In this document: positions 1 to 5,589 of the stretch, piece by piece | How the letters are laid out: every line of letters starts with the position of its first letter | How positions within the stretch are numbered: position 1 is the first letter of the stretch | Source of the DNA: an uncultured Eubacteriales bacterium | GTDB taxonomy: Bacteria; Bacillota; Clostridia; Christensenellales; Christensenellaceae | Assembly (NCBI GenBank): GCA_902782475.1 | Contig: CACZNR010000023.1 | Coordinates: 1 to 12,862 of the forward strand | Direction: 5' to 3' | DNA: 12,862 bases | Notes under the pieces: generated by a model | Told to the model about the DNA's origin: nothing | Seen by the model: the letters and a program-made list of their open reading frames with translations, nothing else | The model's database searches: none | Position numbers and translations under genes: made by a program

Positions 1-92
1 ATCTCTGTGATCTTTCCGTCAGTTACCTTTATGTCTGCGATATAAGGATCCCTGTTCACTGCATCATGGATCAGTCCATTCTTGATAATCAT
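1..92 (-). CDS. Amidohydrolase family protein, N-terminal fragment (runs off left edge)
   Basis: Only the first 30 codons are present. The reading frame opens with MIIKNGLIHDAV and continues to DGKITEI, with no stop before the window edge. The pattern 'hydrophobic strand - NG-x-hydrophobic - 9 to 15 residues - DI-x-V-x-DGKI-x-x-I' is the typical N-terminal beta-sandwich of metal-dependent amidohydrolases (imidazolonepropionase, dihydroorotase and deacetylase-like enzymes). The metal-binding HxH motif would lie beyond the window, so the substrate cannot be inferred. The start is supported by a GGAGGAA ribosome binding site 5 nt upstream. The gene lies 75 nt downstream of the MFS transporter in the same orientation, so the two could be cotranscribed. 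The gap contains a perfect inverted repeat. The family call rests on a short stretch and is moderate. Confidence 0.6.
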   Translation of the reverse strand, partial: MIIKNGLIHDAVNRDPYIADIKVTDGKITE

Positions 93-97
93 TTTTC

Positions 98-104
98 TTC
101 CTCC
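98..104 (-). promoter_or_regulatory. Ribosome binding site of the amidohydrolase
   Basis: On the minus strand this reads GGAGGAA, a near-perfect anti-16S match 5 nt before the ATG at 92. It is the main support for the short left-edge fragment being a real gene start. Confidence 0.7.
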
Positions 105-131
105 AATTCCATTTCAACTCTTTTTATATAT

Positions 132-154
132 CTGTCTTTCTTAATGAAAGACAG
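132..154. repeat. Perfect inverted repeat in the MFS-amidohydrolase gap
   Basis: Arms CTGTCTTTC (132-140) and GAAAGACAG (146-154) form a 9-bp perfect stem with a 5-nt loop. In the direction of the flanking genes (minus) the stem is followed by an A-rich run, not a T-run, so it is not a standard intrinsic terminator. It sits 28 nt upstream of the amidohydrolase ribosome binding site. It could be an operator, an mRNA-stabilising hairpin or an imperfect terminator; the sequence does not decide. Confidence 0.5.
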
Positions 155-167
155 TTTCTATCATTCA

Positions 168-1418
168 TTATGATATCACTTTTTTATGTGATATCCTCCT
201 GTACATGAACAACACCATCATAAATGCGCCTATTATGCCCACTCCCATCATCATGAGGACCTCGTTATAGCCATGGGTCATGTCATTTATGAATCCCACT
301 GCTGCTGAGAATACGGCATTTGAGATGGTTCCTGTCATGCTGATCACAGGATATGTCTTTGTGTACAGTTCAAGCCCGAAGCTGTCCTTGGTAAGCTCCA
401 CAGGTGCCACCGCAGCAAGGGAGTATACAAGGCCGAACAGTACCGCACCCGTTATCATTATCATGTCCTGACGTATGAAAAGAAGTGCAGTTCCTGCAGC
501 AACGAATACTGAGAATATGGACACGGCCTTCCTGGTACCTATCCTGTCGATAAGGGCTCCAAGCATTATCTTTCCTGCGGAATTTGCTATCATGCTGAAG
601 GAGAGCATGGTGACTCCAGTGGATGAATTAACTCCGTAGGACTCTGCGACTCCCGGAAAATGCTGTGGAAGTGCAGTAAGTATATTTATGAATATAGTAT
701 ATGTGACGCACATGATGAAAAGAAGGATGTCAGCTTTTCTCTCGTCAGGAAGACCCGTCTCTTTCAGTACACTTGTCCTGGATGTCTTTTCTTCCTCCCC
801 GTATGCCGTGAATGATCTGGTGTGGGGATCGATGCAGGGGATAAAGAACATGGACGGCAGGAACAGCAGGAGCATTATGCCTCCGACGGCAAAATACCCG
901 CTCCTCCATCCAAGGCTGTCGATAATGCCTGAAACTATGGGAGAAAAGAGCGCTCCGGCTATGCCGCTGCACCCCAGGGCTATACTGGTTATGAGTGCAA
1001 CATTTTTCCTGAACCAGTTATTAACTATGACAGTTATGAACACAAATGACAGCATGCCTCCCGCAAAGCCCCTTAAGGCATTCAGGATATACATTGAAAC
1101 TATCCCGGATGTGATGCCAAGAAGAGCTGTTGCCCCTGCAGAGACAACTCCTGCAAGTATTATCATGGGTCTTAGTGTCTTCTCAGTCAGAAGCTTTGAC
1201 GTTGCAATGCCTCCGATGGCCATGACTATATTGCAGATGGTGACAGTCATGCTGACTGAACCACGCAGAACAGAAAACTCCTCTGCCACCGGCGTAAAGA
1301 AGAGCCCTGCTATATTGGTGATTAGGCCTATGGTCGCTGCGGCCATGCCACACACCGAGACTATTATCATGAAATACCTGAAACCTGATCTTTTCAACTG
1401 TATCACCCGTCCTCTCAT
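168..1418 (-). CDS. MFS transporter, OFA (oxalate/formate antiporter)/MCT-like family
   Basis: The 416-residue protein is strongly hydrophobic, with about twelve predicted transmembrane segments in two six-helix halves. A hydrophilic central loop lies at about residues 197-229. The second half carries the MFS signature GALIDRIGTRKA (287-298) between its second and third helices. The NNWFRKN segment (133-139) followed by a glycine-rich helix, and GWRSGYFAVGG (170-180), fit the OFA/monocarboxylate transporter branch. Expected role: secondary transport of a small organic anion across the cytoplasmic membrane; the substrate is not predictable. The start is uncertain. ATG at 1418 has little ribosome binding site, whereas an AGAGGA at 1410-1415 could serve the in-frame TTG at 1397, though with a long 12-nt spacing. 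The amidohydrolase downstream on the same strand may act on the transported compound (inference). Confidence 0.85.
   Translation of the reverse strand: MRGRVIQLKRSGFRYFMIIVSVCGMAAATIGLITNIAGLFFTPVAEEFSVLRGSVSMTVTICNIVMAIGGIATSKLLTEKTLRPMIILAGVVSAGATALLGITSGIVSMYILNALRGFAGGMLSFVFITVIVNNWFRKNVALITSIALGCSGIAGALFSPIVSGIIDSLGWRSGYFAVGGIMLLLFLPSMFFIPCIDPHTRSFTAYGEEEKTSRTSVLKETGLPDERKADILLFIMCVTYTIFINILTALPQHFPGVAESYGVNSSTGVTMLSFSMIANSAGKIMLGALIDRIGTRKAVSIFSVFVAAGTALLFIRQDMIMITGAVLFGLVYSLAAVAPVELTKDSFGLELYTKTYPVISMTGTISNAVFSAAVGFINDMTHGYNEVLMMMGVGIIGAFMMVLFMYRRISHKKVIS
172..195. repeat. Inverted repeat overlapping the MFS stop codon
   Basis: Arms GATATCAC (172-179) and GTGATATC (188-195) form an 8-bp perfect stem with an 8-nt loop. 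The repeat covers the last codons of the transporter gene. There is no T-run on the minus-strand downstream side, so it is not a canonical terminator. With the repeat at 132-154 it forms a tandem pair of hairpins at the 3' end of this gene. Confidence 0.45.
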
Positions 1419-1525
1419 CCGATATTATGATACCATATGGCAAAGCAATTCATCCAAATAATCCTTCACTGCAAGGAAAGGTCTTCCTTAGAAAGACATT
1501 TTTCCATACTGCAGAGATTATTCCC

Positions 1526-1540
1526 TTTTGGCGACCAAAA
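1526..1540. repeat. Short inverted repeat between MFS gene and rpsT
   Basis: Arms TTTTGG (1526-1531) and CCAAAA (1535-1540) surround a 3-nt centre. It lies in the 234-nt divergent region between the transporter start and rpsT, just upstream of the predicted rpsT promoter. It could be an operator half-site pair, but it is short and AT-rich enough to occur by chance. Confidence 0.25.
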
Positions 1541-1554
1541 TGACAAAAAAAGCC

Positions 1555-1583
1555 TTGCAATACCTTTGTTTTCATGGTAGTAT
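1555..1583 (+). promoter_or_regulatory. Predicted sigma-A promoter of rpsT
   Basis: TTGCAA (1555-1560) and TAGTAT (1578-1583) are separated by 17 nt, giving four matches out of six to consensus in each element. Transcription would start near 1590, leaving a 5' leader of about 60 nt before the ATG at 1653. The leader contains only a weak 5-bp hairpin (1606-1620). This is the only reasonable promoter I see in the gap on this strand. Confidence 0.45.
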
Positions 1584-1638
1584 ATTTCAGTATTTTGGCG
1601 AATTTCTTAGGTAATCTAAGTAATTTATAAAATCCCAC

Positions 1639-1646
1639 AGGAGGTG
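1639..1646 (+). promoter_or_regulatory. Ribosome binding site that sets the rpsT start
   Basis: AGGAGGTG is an excellent anti-16S match located 6 nt before the ATG at 1653. It overlaps the upstream in-frame GTG at 1644, which therefore cannot be the start. Confidence 0.85.
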
Positions 1647-1652
1647 AAACGT

Positions 1653-1907
1653 ATGGCAAATATCAAATCCGCTAAAAAACGTATTAAAGTTATTGCTAGA
1701 CAGACAGAAGAAAACAGAGTTATAAAGTCAGCTTTAAAAACACAGGTCAAGAAATTCAAGAGCGCTGCATCTTCTGGCGAGGAGAACTTAGATACTCTTT
1801 ACAACGAAACAGTAAGTAAAGTTGACAAAGCTGTTACAAAAGGTATTATTCACAAGAATAAGGCAGCTCACACTAAGGCTCAGCTGGCAGACATGCTCAA
1901 CAAGTGA
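1653..1907 (+). CDS. rpsT: 30S ribosomal protein S20
   Basis: This 84-residue protein begins MANIKSAKKRI, the hallmark N-terminus of bacterial S20, and is rich in Lys and Ala throughout. The central KSALKTQVKKF and the C-terminal HKNKAAHTKAQLA (the region before the last helix) are family hallmarks. S20 is a primary 16S rRNA-binding protein that helps assemble the 30S body. The ATG at 1653 is chosen over the in-frame GTG at 1644 because the GTG lies inside the Shine-Dalgarno sequence. Codon choice (GTT, GCT, AAA, CGT/AGA) differs from the ATA- and AGG-rich neighbours, as expected for a highly expressed gene. It is the only plus-strand gene in the window and converges with holA, sharing a bidirectional terminator with it. 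Confidence 0.97.
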   Translation: MANIKSAKKRIKVIARQTEENRVIKSALKTQVKKFKSAASSGEENLDTLYNETVSKVDKAVTKGIIHKNKAAHTKAQLADMLNK

Positions 1908-1922
1908 TTTGAGACAAAAGAT

Positions 1923-1953
1923 AAAGCGGTCACCTCAAAATGACCGCTTTTTT
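1923..1953. terminator. Bidirectional intrinsic terminator between rpsT and holA
   Basis: Arms AAAGCGGTCA (1923-1932) and TGACCGCTTT (1941-1950) make a 10-bp perfect stem with an 8-nt loop. On the plus strand the stem runs into six T residues (1948-1953), terminating rpsT. On the minus strand the 3' arm ends in TTT and continues ATCTTTT, so it should also stop transcripts arriving from holA, whose stop codon is at 1966. Confidence 0.9.
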
Positions 1954-1965
1954 GTTGTCTTATTT

Positions 1966-2946
1966 TCACAGGACATTGTATACCTTAAGGAATTCAGTCC
2001 TGTATTCATTGAGCTTGTTGCCTGTCTTTACGAGATGATCTATCTCCTCAAGCTTTCTTAGGGACCTCTTTATTGCATCCTTCGGGAACCTCCTTGCATC
2101 CTGTGCTGCAAGAAGTGCAGGATAACGTTTTATCTTTGTTTTTGAAGAGATGAGGTCTGCAGCAGCATTATTGCTCATGCCGCTGTCTATGCAGGACCTT
2201 GCAAGATACATGGGATAGAATTTTGATGCCAGAAGTCCTATGAACCCCATGACCTGATCTCTGTCCTTTCGCATCTTCTCAAATACTGCAAAGGCATCCT
2301 GATACTTCCCTGCCATCATGAAGTTATGAAAGCTGAATATATCATATTCCAGCGTTCCTGACACTATGGCATGTATATCCTTTTCCCTGGGTTCTGTAAG
2401 CCCGAGTACCCTGAGCTTTTTAAGCTCGTTTTCAAGAGTATACATGTCTCCGCCTGCGATCTCTATCATGAGCCTTGCAAGATTGTTCCTTATCTTTATG
2501 CCTTCTTTTCCCGCAGTGGTGATGAGCCATCTTTCAAGATCCTCAGCCTTTGGCGACTGGGCTTCTATGAAGGCTCCGTCCTTTTTCAGCCTGTCTGACA
2601 GGTTTCCTGCTTTAAGTTTCTCAGTAAGTACAAGAAGCTTCGTCTCAAAGGGAAGGATGTCAAGTATCTCACTGAACTTAAGGCTTTTTTCCCATATGTC
2701 TATCCTGTCCAGTATGACTATCCTTGCAGGACTGAAAGCAGGTGCCTGAAGTACAGCAGTCTCAAGCTCCTGATATGTGACCTTATCCCTGAATATGTTC
2801 ACATTCATTTCAGGAAAAGGAACATCAAAATACTTAAGGAGCCTGTCCCTGATCTCATCAAGAAGATAGATCTCTGACCCTGCTCCTGTAAATATGTTCT
2901 TCTGTCCGGCTGCTTCACTGTGGCTGAAAAACTCGTCTGCTGTCAT
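1966..2946 (-). CDS. holA: DNA polymerase III, delta subunit (clamp loader)
   Basis: The 326-residue length is typical of HolA. The N-terminus shows FTGAGSEIYLLDEIRDRLL (about 19-37), corresponding to the family's 'G-x-E-xx-L-xx-E' opening, which lacks a functional Walker A site. The order of segments fits an AAA+-like domain followed by a helical collar domain: VILDRID at about 77-83, LLVLTEKL at about 104-111, a GGDMYTLENELKKL helix at about 170-183 and a helical C-terminus. Delta opens the beta sliding clamp within the clamp loader. The start ATG overlaps the plsX stop in TAATG, and GGAAG lies 7 nt upstream. It is the last gene of the minus-strand train, ending at the bidirectional terminator. 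HolA next to rpsT is a common arrangement in Bacillota. Confidence 0.93.
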   Translation of the reverse strand: MTADEFFSHSEAAGQKNIFTGAGSEIYLLDEIRDRLLKYFDVPFPEMNVNIFRDKVTYQELETAVLQAPAFSPARIVILDRIDIWEKSLKFSEILDILPFETKLLVLTEKLKAGNLSDRLKKDGAFIEAQSPKAEDLERWLITTAGKEGIKIRNNLARLMIEIAGGDMYTLENELKKLRVLGLTEPREKDIHAIVSGTLEYDIFSFHNFMMAGKYQDAFAVFEKMRKDRDQVMGFIGLLASKFYPMYLARSCIDSGMSNNAAADLISSKTKIKRYPALLAAQDARRFPKDAIKRSLRKLEEIDHLVKTGNKLNEYRTEFLKVYNVL

Positions 2947-3971
2947 TATTCTTCTTCCGCTTTGGTGTCACCGAGTTTTGATAATTCTTCAGTTATCTTT
3001 TCAACTGTCCTGTTCTCTACCAGTTCCCTTGCCTGTCTGATGGTATTCTTTATTGCCTTGGCATTGGAACTTCCATGAGCCTTTATGAGACCTGCCTTCG
3101 TTCCAAGGAGCAGTGCCCCGCCATACTCAGTATAGTCAAGATTCTTCTTGAGATTCTTGAATGCAGGCTTTGCAAGGGCAGCTCCTATCTTTGTCCTTGT
3201 TGAGGACATGAGCTCGTCCTTTATCATTCCGAACAGGAAGCCTGCAGTGCCTTCCATGAATTTCATGAGGACATTTCCTACGAATCCGTCACATACTATG
3301 ACATCGTAATCTCCTGAAAGTATGTCCCTTCCTTCGGCATTTCCAACGAAATTGATGCCCTCTGTCTCCTTGAGGAGCTGATATGCTTCCTTTGTGAGAG
3401 CACATCCCTTTTCTTCCTCGGCTCCGTTATTGATAAGGCCTACCCTTGGGTTTTCCTTGCCGAGGACTGTCTTCATATATATGCTTCCCATTACAGCGAA
3501 CTGCTGCAGGAACTGTGGCTTGCAGTCTACATTTGCTCCGCAGTCCACAAGAAGGAATGGATCCTTGCTTGAAGGAAGGAGCGGTGCCAGTGCAGGACGA
3601 AGCACATTAGGAGCTCTCCTTATTACGAAGTAACCTCCGGAAACAGCTGCTCCCGTACTTCCGGCAGTGATGAAAACATCACCTTTTCCTTCTGAAGCCA
3701 TCTTCATGCCGACTACCATGGAAGAATCCTTCTTCCTCCTTATGGCATTTACAGGCGGCTCAGCCATCTCTATCTCTTCCCTGGCATCGACGATCTCTAC
3801 CCTTTCACTGTCATATTCCTGGCCGGAAAGGTGTTCTTCGATGACTTCCTTCTTTCCCACAAGATAAACGAATATGTCATCATATTCCTGAAGTGCCTGA
3901 ACTGTACCATCTATCACGGCTTTCGGGGCATTGTCGCCTCCCATGGCATCTATGATTATCTTCTTAAGCAT
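2946..3971 (-). CDS. plsX: Phosphate acyltransferase PlsX
   Basis: PlsX converts acyl-ACP and phosphate to acyl-phosphate, the acyl donor for PlsY in phosphatidic acid synthesis, and works peripherally at the membrane. Family marks are IIIDAMGGDNAPKAVI near the N-terminus (about 5-20), EPPVNAIRRKKDSSM, ITAGSTGAAVSGG, LVDCGANVDCKPQFL, VGLINNGAEEEKG and CDGFVGNVLMKFMEG. The usual 'AGNTGA' motif reads AGSTGA. An in-frame ATG at 3980 exists, but AAGGAG (3981-3986) directly abuts it; the same site stands 9 nt before the ATG at 3971, so I start there (341 aa). The gene is flanked by a small membrane protein and holA, not by rpmF, fapR or acpP as in many Bacillota. Confidence 0.95.
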   Translation of the reverse strand: MLKKIIIDAMGGDNAPKAVIDGTVQALQEYDDIFVYLVGKKEVIEEHLSGQEYDSERVEIVDAREEIEMAEPPVNAIRRKKDSSMVVGMKMASEGKGDVFITAGSTGAAVSGGYFVIRRAPNVLRPALAPLLPSSKDPFLLVDCGANVDCKPQFLQQFAVMGSIYMKTVLGKENPRVGLINNGAEEEKGCALTKEAYQLLKETEGINFVGNAEGRDILSGDYDVIVCDGFVGNVLMKFMEGTAGFLFGMIKDELMSSTRTKIGAALAKPAFKNLKKNLDYTEYGGALLLGTKAGLIKAHGSSNAKAIKNTIRQARELVENRTVEKITEELSKLGDTKAEEE

Positions 3972-3980
3972 GTCTTCCAT

Positions 3981-3986
3981 CTCCTT
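3981..3986 (-). promoter_or_regulatory. Ribosome binding site that decides the plsX start
   Basis: Minus-strand AAGGAG lies 9 nt from the ATG at 3971 and 0 nt from the ATG at 3980, favouring the downstream start. It overlaps the TAA stop of the preceding gene (3985-3987), so ribosomes finishing there are well placed to start plsX. Confidence 0.65.
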
Positions 3987-4299
3987 ATTTCAGGTATTCA
4001 CCGAATCTTTTCTTGAAGTATACTATCGAACCGATAACAAAGATCAGTCCGATGACCCAGAGGGTAATGTTGAGCCATTTCAGTGACTCCACCTTGAACA
4101 CGTCAAGAAGACCTATTCCTAAAAGCAGAACTCCTGCTATGATGGATATAAAGGAGATGACCTTCTTTACATCACCCTGAATTGCTTTTGGGTAGTCATT
4201 CTTGTAAAGTGAGCCCTTCTTTATGATCCCGAAGATCAGGAAGTAGGCACCCAGTACGAGAGTCATCCACGACATGGCAGTATTAAAATCTTTGATCAT
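3985..4299 (-). CDS. Small three-helix membrane protein, function unknown
   Basis: I do not recognise this 104-residue protein. Its composition indicates three membrane helices at roughly residues 10-27, 47-66 and 75-95. A basic, polar loop (about 27-46, with KKGSLYKNDYPKAIQGDVKK) lies between the first two, and a basic tail KKRFGEYLK follows the last. There are no Cys or His clusters or other obvious catalytic residues. The layout loosely resembles short DUF3784-like membrane proteins, but this is only an impression. It begins 4 nt after the phosphoesterase stop, with GGGGAT as a possible ribosome binding site about 9 nt upstream. Its stop codon lies in the plsX ribosome binding site. This tight packing argues for a real gene co-expressed with plsX. 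Confidence 0.75.
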   Translation of the reverse strand: MIKDFNTAMSWMTLVLGAYFLIFGIIKKGSLYKNDYPKAIQGDVKKVISFISIIAGVLLLGIGLLDVFKVESLKWLNITLWVIGLIFVIGSIVYFKKRFGEYLK

Positions 4300-4303
4300 A
4301 CAT

Positions 4304-5005
4304 TTAATCCCCTGTTATTATTTCTTTTAGTTTAAAATCCAGGAAGTCACAAGAAGTAAGAAGATATCTTGTTTCTCCCACAATGATCTCTTCAAAGGAT
4401 CTGTCATATGAGATATCCCCGTGAAGATGACCATACACCACCAATTTTACACCATATTTGGAAAATAGTTCAGTAAAAGCTGTATTTTCCCTGTCCCTTG
4501 AAAAGGGAGGATAGTGTATCATGCCTATGACATTGCATGCATCAGGCGGAAGAGACCTTAAAGATCTTTCGAGCCTCGACACTTCCCTGATATATATCTT
4601 TTCATCCTGAGATGTAAAATCCTGTTCTTCCTTCTGCTTCCAGCCTCGTGTTCCCACAAAATACCAGTCGCCTATCCTGACATGATCATTCTGTATGAAG
4701 TATGTCCTGTTGAAAAGCTCGTTCCTGGTCTTGCTCACGCTCTGATGCCACAGATCATGGTTTCCCCTAATTAGCACCTTGCTGCCCGGAAGCTCGCATA
4801 TGGCTTTCAGGTCTTCCCTTGCCTCATCATAATTTATACCCCAGGAAAGGTCTCCCGCCACAAGCACGATATCATCCTCGCTGACCCTGCTGTTCCAGTC
4901 CTCCATGATCTTCTGGTCATGGCCTTCCCAGTTGTTTCCGAAGACATTCATTGGCTTGTCCACAGAGCGTGACAGATGCAGATCCGATATGGTGAATATC
5001 TTCAT
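4304..5005 (-). CDS. Calcineurin-like metallophosphoesterase (COG1768-like phosphohydrolase)
   Basis: The 233-residue protein carries all metal-ligand blocks of the superfamily in order: ISDLHL (Asp8, His10), AGDLSWG (Asp52), RGNHD (Asn82, His83, Asp84), GMIHYPP (His164) and YGHLHG (His193, His195). A dinuclear metal centre that hydrolyses a phosphomonoester or phosphodiester is expected; the substrate is unknown. No signal peptide is seen, so it is probably cytosolic. An in-frame GTG at 5017 would add four residues, but GAGGAG (5017-5022) abuts it. The ATG at 5005 has 11-nt spacing and overlaps the ysxC stop in ATGA, suggesting translational coupling. The next gene starts 4 nt after the stop. 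Similar genes occur near ysxC in some Clostridia (recollection, not tested). Confidence 0.9.
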   Translation of the reverse strand: MKIFTISDLHLSRSVDKPMNVFGNNWEGHDQKIMEDWNSRVSEDDIVLVAGDLSWGINYDEAREDLKAICELPGSKVLIRGNHDLWHQSVSKTRNELFNRTYFIQNDHVRIGDWYFVGTRGWKQKEEQDFTSQDEKIYIREVSRLERSLRSLPPDACNVIGMIHYPPFSRDRENTAFTELFSKYGVKLVVYGHLHGDISYDRSFEEIIVGETRYLLTSCDFLDFKLKEIITGD

Positions 5006-5589
5006 GATGAAAGGCACTCCTCTATCTTTTTAAGGAGCTCTTCCTTGCCGTATCTGTCCTCGCTTGATACAGGTACGATGTCTGTTATGTTATAGTTTGC
5101 CAGTTCCCTTATGAACCTGAATATCTCTGTTTTCCTCTTGGATTTGGCTATCTTGTCCGCCTTTGTGAGCACCACCTTTACAGGTATGCCAAGATCAAAG
5201 GCGTACCTTATCATGAGCTCATCGAATTCACTGACATTTCTCCTTATGTCCATGAGCAGGAAGACACACTTAAGACAGTTGGATTCTTCAAAATACCTTT
5301 CTATCATTGAGCTCCACTTTATCATCTCTTCCTTTGAGGCATTTGCAAAGCCATATCCCGGAAGATCTATGAAATAAAAGCTGTCATTTATAAGGTAGTA
5401 GTTTATGACTCTGGTCTTTCCCTGCTTCTTTGATACATAGGCAAGCTTGCTGTTATTCGTAAGCATGTTAATGAGGGAGGATTTCCCTACATTGGATTTC
5501 CCCACAAAAGCTATCTCCGGGAACTCACCATTATAGTCTGCAAAGTCCCTTACCAGTGTTTTTCTGAATTCAGCCTTTTTTATCTGCAT
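5002..5589 (-). CDS. ysxC: Ribosome biogenesis GTP-binding protein YsxC/EngB
   Basis: This 195-residue TRAFAC GTPase has every G motif. P-loop GKSNVGKS lies at 30-37, the switch I Thr at 59 within QGKTR, G3 DLPGYG at 75-80, G4 TKAD at 142-145 and G5 SSE at 175-177. The N-terminal FVGKSNVGKSSLINML block is diagnostic for EngB/YihA/YsxC, which acts late in 50S subunit assembly. Length matches the family. The ATG at 5589 lies inside the 3' end of lon (20-nt overlap, different frame) with only a weak AGGT upstream, suggesting expression coupled to lon translation. The gene order lon-ysxC is standard in Bacillota. Confidence 0.96.
   Translation of the reverse strand: MQIKKAEFRKTLVRDFADYNGEFPEIAFVGKSNVGKSSLINMLTNNSKLAYVSKKQGKTRVINYYLINDSFYFIDLPGYGFANASKEEMIKWSSMIERYFEESNCLKCVFLLMDIRRNVSEFDELMIRYAFDLGIPVKVVLTKADKIAKSKRKTEIFRFIRELANYNITDIVPVSSEDRYGKEELLKKIEECLSS

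Noticed and set aside
688-1461. Long plus-strand open frame (257 codons) antisense to the MFS transporter
   Set aside because: Its translation is rich in Met, Pro, Ser and Thr without domain patterns and with no plausible ribosome binding site, whereas the opposite strand encodes a convincing 12-helix transporter. It is a codon-bias shadow.
1590-1652. Riboswitch or S20 autoregulatory leader before rpsT
   Set aside because: The leader is about 60 nt and shows only a 5-bp hairpin (1606-1620); no known riboswitch core is visible.
1644-1652. GTG at 1644 as rpsT start
   Set aside because: The GTG is part of the AGGAGGTG ribosome binding site, and S20 proteins start MANIKSA.
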